Shown here one piece after another: positions 47,171 through 57,464 of a stretch of 64,000 bases of DNA. Made by a program: the position numbers and the translations under genes. Location: the NCBI RefSeq assembly GCF_000002235.5, contig NW_022145547.1, positions 1,732,001 to 1,796,000 on the forward strand. The letters are read 5' to 3'. Within the stretch, counting starts at the first letter, position 1, and the number at the start of each line of letters is the position of its first letter. The stretch comes from Strongylocentrotus purpuratus (Eukaryota; Echinodermata; Echinoidea; Camarodonta; Strongylocentrotidae). A model generated the notes under the pieces. The model was given only the letters and a program-made list of their open reading frames with translations, ran no database searches and was not told the DNA's origin.

Positions 47171-47484
47171 ACCATTTTCTCTTCCTCTAATTCTTACGTA
47201 ACTAACTGCATGATTAGATTTAAATATTACTGTAATTCGCCTTCGTTTCCGTCACATGATGAGTTTACAGTGTTAACTATTACATGTCATCAGATACCTG
47301 CCATCTGAGTACACCAACCTTGCACTATGAAGTATGTAGCATCATGCTGTTACGTAACACATGCTCCGTCTAGGCTATTAGAGTATTATGAGGTGTCTAT
47401 TCCAGTCCGTTATAATCGAAACTCATCAATGACAAATCGAAGAATGTCTAAAAATAGCTACCTAATATTATTGTGCTTTCATTA

Positions 47485-47485
<1 letters not shown>
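47171..47485. other. Non-coding, nothing recognised
   Basis: Unique-looking sequence before the (CT)n tract. Confidence 0.4.
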
Positions 47486-47539
<54 letters not shown>

Positions 47540-47577
47540 TCTCTTTTCTTGCTCTCTCCTTCTTTGCCTCCCTACCT

Positions 47578-47611
<34 letters not shown>

Positions 47612-47613
47612 CA
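47486..47613. repeat. (CT)n tracts
   Basis: Two (CT)n runs (about 47489-47535 and 47587-47612) with a C run between them. Confidence 0.95.
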
Positions 47614-47848
47614 CGGCCCCACAACATTCGCCATGGATCGACCGACCGGCGTCAAACAATCAGGCCGGGTGATCACCTGTCATACAACTTGTCTGAGCAT
47701 TCATAGGCCTATTAAATCTTGAAATTTTTCTTCAGATAACAAGGTTTAACCATTAGCCAAAAGTGGGAGCAATAAAGCGTCTTTGTATTTTGCTTCATAC
47801 ATACATACATATAATTTTGACTGAAATTTTGCTAGTTTGATCTTTTTG

Positions 47849-47876
47849 GGGGGAGGGGGAGGGGGAGGGGGAGAGG
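47849..47876 (+). repeat. (GGGGGA)n, G-quadruplex-forming
   Basis: GGGGGGAGGGGGAGGGGGAG continues with another GGGGG. Four G5 tracts separated by single A residues form a near-ideal four-tract quadruplex sequence. Confidence 0.85.
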
Positions 47877-49427
47877 TTTTTGTGATAATCTTTATTTCGC
47901 GTGATTGTATGATTTTTTTTTGTTACATCTAAAGCATTATGCTGTATCCCTCCCCCTATCATTTACTGGAATCATCATTATATTATGGCCGTTATCATGA
48001 ATTGTTAAAGACATGGAATATGACAAACTAAACAAGGTATAATTATACAAAAGTACATTAGTATATTGGTTTTTATAACGAAACTAGATGAACATGGTGA
48101 AGGAGCCAGACGTGAGAAAGTGATGAAAATGTACATGGAGTGCCTTGTAACTCATGGTTACCAGGCAACGATGAAAACAACGAGACAAGATTCTTAAAAT
48201 AGACAAATTAGACTCAACTCAGTGGTTTTTGCGCCTCGAAGGGTGAAAGGGAATGTGCTATATTTTAATACTGTGATATAGTATCATTGTATTCTCTTAC
48301 ATACATGTTAATTTGCAGTTCTAATATTATTATTAATCCATTACGAAATGAGTTTTCTAGAGGAGAAGCAAAAGGGGTGGACGTTAAAGCTTCTTGCTGA
48401 GATTCGTAATTGCTGTTTAACATAACATAATTATAAATGACAGAAATATGAACATGCCAAAGAGATTGAGCTAAATTAAATCCATTCAATTTTAGAATCA
48501 CCTATATAACTCCGTTTTTATAAACCACGTACAGGGTTTATCTTATCTACAAGGTGAACATGGTATTGTTATTTTGTAGGGGAGCTCTACTACAATGTCA
48601 ACTGTTTATCACAACATGGTGTGAGATTAAGAATTCCGTGATTTCATCTGGATGTGGGAGGAATAACAAGGTACGTTCATCGTTGTGTTAGTAATTCTTT
48701 TAAAATTATGTTATTTGATTTTTACTTCTTCTTCCTCTCTCTCCCTCTCCATCTTCTCCTTCCTCTTTCTTTCTTATTCTCATTGAAAACAAAAATTGAG
48801 AATACATTCGATTATAAAATCGATATCAGAAATAGTATGTTAACATCTACGGTAGATCAATCTGTCGCTTACAAAGGTTACCCAACCTATCTTCTAGGTC
48901 TGTCTTCTAGTTAGACATAATAATAACAACGGAAATATCCATGTTTCCTATTACATTACACACTCATGGAATATCAATAGATCATGGCAAAATCTCATTG
49001 GTCTGTTTCTCGTCGCATCGTACCATACTCCAGTCATAACAACGCTATCTGGCTCATGATCAAACATCGTCGTCGTAGTAGTAGTAGTAGACGCTGATTG
49101 TCTGCCGGTTGTGACGTAATAGGCTGCTCCAATTTGAAGTTCACTCCCTCTGGAAGTATCATGGGAACAGATTAAACGACTGATGTTGAGAGAGCTGGAA
49201 GATACACCCATGATCATCTAGCTAATGATGTTTTGGGTGATGCTGATGCATCCTGGATTTAAGCCAATATACTGCCCTATCCATTAATTCCTTTCATTTA
49301 AAATTAAAATATATTTACGGTTTAAAACTGACGTAAGAACGAATGATTACATATTCAGCTTGAATACATACTAGTCCCACGTCACTCCATGTAGGAATGT
49401 TCCAGACTGCGACGATTCCGGAAGCGG
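47877..49427. other. Non-coding, nothing recognised
   Basis: A short (GTA)n lies at 49075-49090. No domain in any frame. Confidence 0.45.
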
Positions 49428-49477
49428 GTATCTCTCTCTCTCTCTCTCTCTCTCTCTATACCTCTCTCTCTCTCCCT
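49428..49477. repeat. (CT)n tract
   Basis: TCTCTCTC with one ATACC interruption. Confidence 0.95.
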
Positions 49478-50505
49478 GTGAATTCAATGCACGTCAGCAC
49501 TGCTGATGTCATCTAATGATCACGTGACCATAATATTTTGATGCGCCCATGCACTCCCATGCCTAGTACCGCCGCCAACCGAGCTACATCTTCAATTCAC
49601 CGCCAAGACTGTGTTTCCATTGACGACGCCTTGCGACGCCCTCCTTTTCCAGCATAGACCCATCTGTGCAGTATTAACGCGAGTGAAGAGTTTTTACGCC
49701 AGTTAGAACACATCACTTAATTTATATGCTGGCTGAGGGCCATGTAATTGGACATAGTTGCCGTAATGGCATCGCCAGATTTAGATAGTAAACGTGACCT
49801 TGCATGTGTGCCAGAGACCATCACACCAAGAATAGATTGATGGATGGTTCGTAGATTGGACGCACTGTCCTACTTCATCACATCCATCTTCAAACGAAAG
49901 GCAAGTGCGTTTCGACAGAGAAATCAACGCGCATTGAAACGAAATCTGTTCATTTAACATTCCATTTTCATGGGCATTAACTCAAGAGAACACATTGTTT
50001 TGAAGCGCAATCAGAATAAATTAGCGAGATTAGTCTGTTAGTTATAATCTGCAAATGTTTATCATAATAATCTTACACCCCGCCCAATCATTACCTTGTG
50101 CTTGTGCATAATATTAAAGGTGACATACAATTTTACACGATTAAAGCAAATTCACAAACCTATTTTATGTTATTTTTCCCCTGAAGATTAGGAACAATAA
50201 TATACAAGGTATGTCAACAATGACGAGTTTTAAATTTCTAATAACCCGCTGTGTATTCTTCCCATCTGACATTGTCTAAGGCATGTCAGTTAACTATCAA
50301 TTCTCTTTTATAAAGTTTTATGCTACTTCAATCTCACATGGAGTCGAATAGAACTTTTCATTTTCTCAAACGAGATTTTACGAATGAAAATTTACATTGT
50401 AAGTCTCACCCATCATTGCCTCATAAATCTCATATAGCTTATAACGAAAACCATTTGTAGGTGCATGTACACACCTATCACTTCCAAAATGGTATCGGGC
50501 CTAAT
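49478..50505. other. Non-coding; GC-richer patch at 49490-49680
   Basis: A patch with GATCACGTGACC, GCCGCCAACC and GACGACGCCTTGCGACGCCC is GC-richer than its surroundings and could be regulatory, but no exon follows. Confidence 0.35.
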
Positions 50506-50812
50506 CAGAGTGACGTACGTATGGGGTGCGTGCCCCTATCGACCCCCCCCCCCCCAAACAAAAAGGAGAGGAAGAAAGCAAAAGAATGGGAGAAATGGAA
50601 AAGGAAGAGAAAATAATACGATGAGACCCCTCCCCCAACCCCGTGCGCTTAGAAACGTCTGTATAAAGCGCCCTATAAATGTAATTATTATTATCATTAT
50701 TACCCCCCCCCTAATCAGTGGCCTTTGCAATTCGCATTTAATATACACTGTACTAAGCAACCATGATCACAGCAGCCCCCTCCTCCATTACCGGAGTCAT
50801 GTTACGCCACTG
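50506..50812. mobile_element. CAGWG-end element enclosing a retroposon tail (candidate)
   Basis: The left CAGAGTGACGTACG and the right, reversed, CAGTGGCGTAACATG resemble each other as hAT-type ends. Inside, GCGCTTAGAAACG, AAAGCGCCCTATAAATG and a TTATTATTATC run (50646-50702) form a SINE/LINE tail. No good target duplication was found. Confidence 0.4.
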
Positions 50813-51498
50813 ATATTAATTATTAATATCTTGTGATATCACGTTGTCTTGTACGGAATGCGAAGCGTTCATTTTGGCGCCCACGGCACAGCGGGTTAGT
50901 CACGAGGACCCGGTCATCTTCCTTGGACGAACGTCACACGGCATAGTCCAGTGGTCTCAAGGGGTGGTATTAGATTGCTCATTAATAGCGCGATGTCTAT
51001 GCCAATGTCGATTAAGAATTTCATATCCACATGTATACGGGTAAGCTGACCGTTTGCATATTTATATTATGCCATGTGGATGAGTGTGTATATATAGCAA
51101 AGCATTGACCCTATACCTTTATGTTTTGCTTGTTGTTGCTGCAGGTGTTGTTGTTGGTGGTGATGGCAAGCAGCTTCTCTATTCATGCCTACATTGGTAG
51201 CCTACTCGTTGTAACACTAAATAGGCCACTATATAGGCCAATTTGGAGATGGTAATGATTATGTGAATAATGGCGCCATTGATGTTCCTATTGCAGTATC
51301 ATATCAAAACATCGGCTGAGAGCCAGATAGACATTGATTCTATTATGTTAAAGAGTTAACTCCCTTCTGACTCCTACAGATCAATATATCATTTTCTTCC
51401 TGGAGCTATAATACATAGATGCATAATTTCACTCAATTTCTTTGTCCTTACATCTGGCATGCCCATGATACAATTTAACAATGATAACATTTTATCAC
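50813..51498. other. Non-coding, nothing recognised
   Basis: ATTAATTATTAAT dyad at 50815-50828. The 66-codon frame at 50844 has no domain. Confidence 0.4.
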
Positions 51499-51534
51499 CT
51501 GACGAAGTGTTGCAGCGGCGGCGCACGAAACGTC
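51499..51534 (+). ncRNA. Hammerhead-like core motif (candidate)
   Basis: CTGACGA (CUGANGA core) is followed by a GTGT...GCAC stem-like segment and CGAAACGTC. The two conserved core strings sit in the right order and at a plausible distance, as in hammerhead ribozymes of Penelope-like elements. The stem between them is poorly paired and no partner strand for stem I or III was identified. No reverse transcriptase was seen nearby. Confidence 0.25.
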
Positions 51535-51714
51535 TTGATCTTTTAGATCCCTTGTTGACCATATACATTGCGAGACAAACGAATATCACTAGATTATTTC
51601 CGATAATATTTTTGTTTGACATCTACACATTAAAAACCTCATCCATGTATAAAAAATGATAATGGTAATTTGAATCATGTTGAAAAATCCTACCCCTTTT
51701 CTTCTTACACACAC

Positions 51715-51762
51715 GCTCTCTCTCCCTCTCTCTCTCCCCCTCCCTCTCTCTCTCTTCCTCCT
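51715..51762. repeat. (CT)n/CCCTCTC tract
   Basis: CTCTCTCCCTCTCTCTCTCC followed by similar pyrimidines. Confidence 0.93.
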
Positions 51763-54404
51763 ATCCATAATTCTACACATGATCAACCTGCATGTCTTCA
51801 TCCTATCATCTTTAATTGCAGCCTCGTCCCGCGTTCCACTAATCCCTTGTTAATAATCTTGAGCTCCGATGTTCGATGGAGCAGATATAATTGGATATAA
51901 TACGCTTCCGCCATGGATTTCATCATACTCCTGAGAAATAGAAAATGTAAAATGTCTACCTCACTTCTTCCATTACTGAGATTATTCATTCATTTCAAAG
52001 AAATTAATAGTTTACATGCAATCAAGCGAAAGCAGAAGGGAAAAAGAAAATATTAATGCATTCAATTTCCAACATTTATATTAACTTCTATATTCAACCA
52101 TTATACAGGCTTTGGGTTATCTTAAAACCATAAAACATTATTTTCTGAAGCAATCATCATTCACTTCAAAATAATATAATACAAACATGGCTATTTTTCT
52201 ACTTTAATTACTAAAGATTATACATTATGGCTTGTCATATTATAATCAGTTTAAATATTATCATTCTTGTTAACCATATCACTATTCAACATTACTTAAA
52301 ATCTTACTTTTACATAATTATCACGATCTTGATATCCTCAAAACGTACTTGTTGTACTATCTAGTTTTAAAATACATTCAGTACAAACATATCTTATTAC
52401 ACAATCAATCCAAAGATAATTCAAACACATACATCTCCCTCAGCATTAAGATTATACATTCACTTCTATCAAACATATACATGTATAATAATCTACTTCA
52501 AAAATCAAGAAGTTTACTCATCCACTTTATCAAGATTACATCAATTAAATGATCTAAAGAATATACATGTGATTCATGCATTGTCATGAGGTAAACGCCA
52601 ACGTAATTTAGCAGTTAATTACAACGTGGATACTAGGTATTTAATGAATAGTAACGTTTTCGTAAGGTAACAGAAAATTAAGAACAGTGTAAATAATTTA
52701 GACCTATCAACATAAACACCTGTATTTCAATTCCAAATTGCGTCATCATTGACAGATAAACGTTTATTTGCACGTAATCTAGAAATGCCTATTTGCTCAC
52801 AGTCTATTATTATCTCTTTATCATTGAAGAAATTATTAGAACATCAAACACTTCCTAATGATAGTGCACTTAGCATGCGTAGGAAGTGTGGATAACACTT
52901 ATAGCCTTATCAAACATGGCAAACACAATACCATGAGGGCAACAAGCAATTCAAGTATTTATAGATATTGCATCTAAAAATAATATACGACCGGGAAAAA
53001 GATGAAGGACACCCCCCCCCCTCCCCCTTGAAAAAAAAGTATAATATGGTGTAATTAGTGTTTTGTTTGCCGATACGGATGAATTAGGGGATTGTTTAGA
53101 CCTAATTGTAAACGCTGCATTTTTATCAATATTACGCGATATACAAATAGGTTGTGTTTCAGTATTTTTAGCACAGTTTCAGTTCTCAAACATCCCATTA
53201 TTTACCAGCCAACAATACCACTACATCCTTTCAACCATCTGTTCTTATCCCATGTTTACACGGTCTTGTTTTGGTCCTTATAATTCATTAAATACGGGGG
53301 AAATCAAGATCTAATAGATGACTGAAGATATCGACTATTCTATATTTAGCGCCTACGAATGTTTAGACAGAGTGGTGAGGAATGACGTCAGAGCTTTCCC
53401 AGTCAATGGTTAGCCGATCCGAGATAGTGAGCTTTGTTATGTAAACAGTCCAACCTCTTTTTTTTTTTCAACCTAATTGCGGGGTCATGTGATCACAATG
53501 TTTTCATTACAGTGTTATCAGCCATGTCAGCACTGCATTGTGGGTCGTTTTTAAATTCACATTTTAAAATACTCTTCCATATTCAATCTATCTTCTTCTA
53601 TAGTCCTTCTATAGTTTCTCTTTTTACTTATTATAGAGATATAAATTTAAATCTAAAGATAATTTCATACCACTCTCTTCAACTCCCCCCCCCCCCCTCC
53701 ACCATCGATCTTCCCCTCTTGTGTTCCAATAACGAAAGTAAGATTTAAAAGAAATATTCACTTCATTATAATTACTTGTGTAACGATCTATAAATCTCAA
53801 TATTGTATTAATTTTGTTGAATGAGAAAATGGAAATTCGATTAAGGAGCGATTACACAAAGGAACGCTATTAGACAGTGGTTTAAAATACTCTATCACTG
53901 ATTCGGATAAGGATGTCTTTATTAAATATGAAATCTACAATGAATATAATTTTAATAAATGGTACGGTTATAAGCGCTGATATCAGGAAAAGACGCATGA
54001 TATGGACACTGCAATAAGCATCATCAATATATTACAATACATGAATTCAACTCTACAAACGAAGATGAAAAAAGGAATCTAGTGCATGAATTTAAAGAGG
54101 AAGATTGATTACATGACCACGACAAGTATGCTCGTCTTATAATCGACACCCTTTATCAGTCTATCACATTATCTTGAATGAGTGATTATACACGGGGCGG
54201 GTGGATAATTATTACTGCTGTAACATTCTTCGCATTCACATGCAACGTATAGAAGTGGTGTTAGTACGCCACTGGCTGCTCAGTGGCCCTGTGTGTGTAT
54301 GATGGACCACCGAACATGGTGACCCTACACATCACCGGCACCAAGATAGATTCTCATACATATCTCGCTTGAGATAGAGAGAAAGAGAGATAGGAGACGG
54401 GTGC
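51763..54404. other. Non-coding, nothing recognised
   Basis: Strongly AT-rich at 52030-52800. C runs lie at 53010-53020 and 53686-53697. No exon or repeat family could be supported. Confidence 0.45.
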
Positions 54405-54486
54405 ATGACGTCATTGAGAATATGACGTCATTAAATGTTTTGTTTTTGTTTTCCGGAAGTCACGTGCCACTATTTTCTTCCGGATA
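54405..54486. promoter_or_regulatory. Promoter-like cluster: two CREs, two ETS sites and an E-box
   Basis: Two perfect CRE palindromes ATGACGTCAT lie at 54405-54414 and 54422-54431. They are followed by CCGGAAGT (54453-54460, ETS-type), CACGTG (54461-54466, E-box) and TTCTTCCGG (reverse ETS-type, about 54476-54484). This set is typical of broadly active animal promoters. No exon could be identified downstream before the foldback element at 54513. It could be a promoter of an unannotated RNA, an upstream promoter of the CIDE-N gene 2.9 kb away, or part of a repeat. Confidence 0.4.
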
Positions 54487-54512
54487 GCCTAGTATGTGCT
54501 GAATTGAATATA

Positions 54513-55399
54513 CAGTGCGTCCCAGAAAAAACGAAACCGAGAAGTATCGATGTTTTATCATAACGTAATCACAACCACAACACAACGAATGAATGATATA
54601 TATTTGGAAAGCTTAGAGTCTCCTCTTTCAGTTGATGCTACTCACGTGATGCATATTTTCCGCATGAGTGATTAAAAGCAATTTTAGGGAAAGAAACCAA
54701 AATGTAATTTGGCGGGCGGTATCTGAATTTCAGAGAAAAATTCATATTTCTAGAAAGTTCATTTTCTGCTCTTTCATATGATACCTCAATCAATAAAAAT
54801 GAGCCAGGAATATCAAAGTTATGTTTGTTTAAAGTAGCCCTTACATTTTCATAATTTTAACAAACGAATTCGTTTTCACTGGGTGCCTGCCGTAGCAAAA
54901 AGCAGATTTGACAAAAGACTTAACTCCGTTTCGTTGACAATCAGCCATGCATGAAGACTCTCGTCTACGGCTGATTGTCAACGAAACGGAGTTAAGTCTT
55001 TTGTTGATTTCGTTTATTATGATACGGCAGGCAGCCAGTGAAAACGAATTCGTTTAATAAAATTATGGAAATGCAAGCACTACTTTAAACAAACAGAACT
55101 TTGTCATTCCTCGCTCATTTTTCCTGATTGAGGTGTCATATGAAAGGGCAGAAACTCAACTTTCTAGAAATGTGAATTTTTCTTCGAAATTTAGATACTG
55201 CCCGCCAAATTACTTTTTGGTTTCCTTCCTTCAAATTGCTTTTAATCACTCATGCGTGAAATATGCATCACGTGAGTAGCATCAACTGAAAGAGGAGACT
55301 CTAAGCTTTCCAAATATGTATCATTCATGAATTATGGTTGTGATTAAGTTATGATAAAACATCGATACTTCTCGGTTTCGTTTTTTCTGGGACGCACTG
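54513..55399. mobile_element. Full-length foldback element, 887 bp, Tc1/mariner-like ends
   Basis: Almost the whole element is one inverted repeat. The left arm starts CAGTGCGTCCCAGAAAAAAC and the right arm ends with its complement. Pairing continues through TCTCCTCTTTCAGTTGATGC, the GGCGGGC stretch and AACGAATTCGTTTTCACTGG to a centre near 54950-54965, where GGCTGATTGTCAACGAAACG pairs with its complement. TA precedes the left end; TT follows the right, so the duplication is imperfect. Short-ended Tc1/mariner MITEs usually have 20-200 bp arms, so a 430-bp arm is exceptional. The transcript would form a long double-stranded hairpin. Confidence 0.85.
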
Positions 55400-56310
55400 T
55401 TTATGCAGTTCATAGAAATCTAAATGTGAATAAATGTGTCATTTATAGCTTAATAAAGTACATTCAGTTCAGAGTACTATGTGGCGTCATTGGTTGGATC
55501 AGCACGAACTATTGTCAAACTTTATTATTTAATTTTCTTTATTGCCGCAGTGAAAAATAAATCAAACCAAAACATGAAACACACAAACAACAACACCAGA
55601 AGCAAAACTGGAAAGGCTTAATTCACCGAACTGCATAAACAAAATTCCGAAAAATAGTATTGACAACATTTTCCTTTAATGGGATTTATCCAAATTATTT
55701 AGACACCTTAATATTTTAATTCCTTTATTGTAAGTCTGGAGAAAAGGAGGATATTTTCATTTAACCTATAGCGGTAATTTCGGGCTACGTCGTAAATGAA
55801 TCGAAAAAAGTATATCTATATACTTTATTTATCTATAAAGCGTATTACAAGAACCAATACATACTCAATTAACTTCTGCCAAGATTACAATTACCAGCGG
55901 AAGTTTGATGCTTGATGGACCTGGCTAATTTAATCATGCTTGGCGAATATTTTGATGTGGAGCTGTAGACAGACTTGACACATTTTTTCCCTCTCCTCCG
56001 CTCCCTCCTGAATCTTTTCTCGGCGATGAAGTGCGTGTAGATAGCTGGCATGGTGCCAACACGCCAGGGTTTTTACATGATCGGGGGTAGATGTAGACTT
56101 AGCATACAAACTACTTACGTAGTCAGTGCCTTTGTGACGCAACAATCACATTATTTGCACCCGGCTAGAGTTGTAGACGCTCTAAAGCTTGGACCACATG
56201 GTTGATAGCTACATTCCGCCAGACGGTATGATGTATGAGCTTTTGCGGAGGACATGGATGGAGGAGACATTATAACAGTGGGTGTTAGATTGGGAAAAGA
56301 GAGAGAGAGA
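55400..56310. other. Non-coding, nothing recognised
   Basis: CTTTATTTATCTATAAAGCG near 55823 resembles an inverted retroposon tail. Otherwise no structure seen. Confidence 0.4.
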
Positions 56311-56497
56311 GAAGATGGATAGGTAAGAGAGTGTGAGAGAGGAGAAGAGAGAAAGAAAGAGAGAGAGAAAAGAGAGAGAGAGAGAGAAGATGGATAGGTA
56401 AGAGAGTGTGAGAGAGGAGAAGAGAGAAAGAAAGAGAGAGAGAAAAGAGAGAGAGAGAGAAGATGGATAGGTAAGAGAGTGTGAGAGAGGAGAAGAG

Positions 56498-56533
<36 letters not shown>
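56311..56533. repeat. Purine minisatellite, three copies of about 74 bp
   Basis: GAAGATGGATAGGTAAGAGA starts at 56311, 56386 and 56459, each followed by GTGTGAGAGAGGAGAAGAGA and a GA/GAAA tract. Periods are 75 and 73 bases. The array continues into (GA)n and a G run at 56542-56552. Confidence 0.9.
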
Positions 56534-56535
<2 letters not shown>

Positions 56536-56698
56536 TGTGAGGGGGGGGGGGGAGGGAGGGGTGAGAAAGAAGCACTGTGTATCAGACTGTTACATTCATC
56601 CAGGGCATGAGTGTTGACCAGGTACACAGTTGGAAAGAATGGGGCGTGGGATAGGTGGAATGGAAAATAAGATATATGCAGACGGTGTCCCTCTTACG

Positions 56699-56733
56699 CT
56701 TTCTCTCTCTCTCTCTCTCTCTCCCTCTCTCTA

Positions 56734-56766
<33 letters not shown>

Positions 56767-56905
56767 ATTTCTCTCTCTATTTCTCTCTCTTTCTCTATCT
56801 CTCTATTTCTCTCTCTTTCTCTCTCTCTCTCTATCACTCTCTCTATCACTCTCTCTCTTTCGCTCTCTCTCTCTCTCTCTCTCTACCTCTCCCTCTCCAT
56901 CTCTA
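56699..56905. repeat. (CT)n polypyrimidine tract
   Basis: About 200 bases of CTCTCT with CTAT, TTTC and CACT interruptions. Open frames on it encode only Leu/Ser repeats and are not genes. Confidence 0.95.
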
Positions 56906-56994
56906 CATTTCATTTGTTTCTCTTGAATAGTCTATCGGAAGCATTACAGCTGGCACTAGAATGTCATATTTCGATTATGACGTAAATTACTGTA

Positions 56995-57146
56995 CACTGC
57001 AAAAACCAGGGTGTTAAATATTCAACACCAGCATGGAATAGAAAAATATCAACACCCTTGGTGTTCATTTCATGTCCGATTGGCGAAAAATAACACCAAC
57101 GGTGTGAAAATATTCAATTACAGGCTGATGGTGTCATATTTGGTGT
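56995..57146. repeat. GGTGTT/AACACC-rich DNA-transposon remnant upstream of the gene
   Basis: The segment begins CACTGCAAAAACCAGGGTGT, a terminus style common in animal DNA transposons. It then holds many short inverted GGTGTT/AACACC motifs, such as GGTGTTAAATATTCAACACC, which is itself a near-palindrome. No matching opposite end was found, so it is probably a fragment or an element with strong internal dyads. It sits directly before the TATA-like box of the gene. Confidence 0.5.
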
Positions 57147-57153
57147 TATAAAA
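57147..57153 (+). promoter_or_regulatory. TATA-like box of the CIDE-N gene (candidate)
   Basis: TATAAAA lies 218 bases before the proposed start codon, which would put transcription initiation near 57177-57185 and give a 5' leader of about 190 bases. A TCATTGG element (inverted CCAAT-like) and GC-rich sequence follow at 57190-57260. The TATA motif lies at the edge of a GGTGTT-rich repeat remnant (56995-57146). No experimental support is visible. Confidence 0.35.
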
Positions 57154-57370
57154 TCGCACATGCGCATAAGCTAGAGAATTCGACGAAAATCATTGGACGA
57201 AAGTTGTCATATGATCCGATATGCGCCTCTGCAGCTGCGCGCGCACAGCTAGACGAGAGCATGTGGCTAGAGAATTTCACTGGCACTGACTTGAAGTCTT
57301 GATTCTGGAGTAGTAATTCTTCAAATTAGGCCTAGATTCTAGATGTGAAGTGATCGAAGTGCATGCAACC

Positions 57371-57464
57371 ATGCCATTAAGCGTCAGGGTCTGTTCAGCG
57401 GATCGAAGTATTAGAAAATACCTGCCTATAGATCCAGAAGACACGGTAGGATTCTTTGAACTCA
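57371..57464 (+). CDS. Exon 1 of CIDE-N gene: start codon and first half of the domain
   Basis: This exon encodes M1 to L31 plus one base of codon 32. The ATG was chosen because an in-frame TAA lies 57 bases upstream (57314-57316), no other in-frame ATG lies between them, and the -3 base is A. The peptide reads VRVCSADRSIRKYLP near its start, which matches the first strand and the basic DRS-x-R-K motif of CIDE-N domains. The donor reads CTCA|GTAAGT (phase 1). Position +4 is C, so the initiation context is only partly optimal. A further 5' non-coding exon cannot be excluded. Confidence 0.82.
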
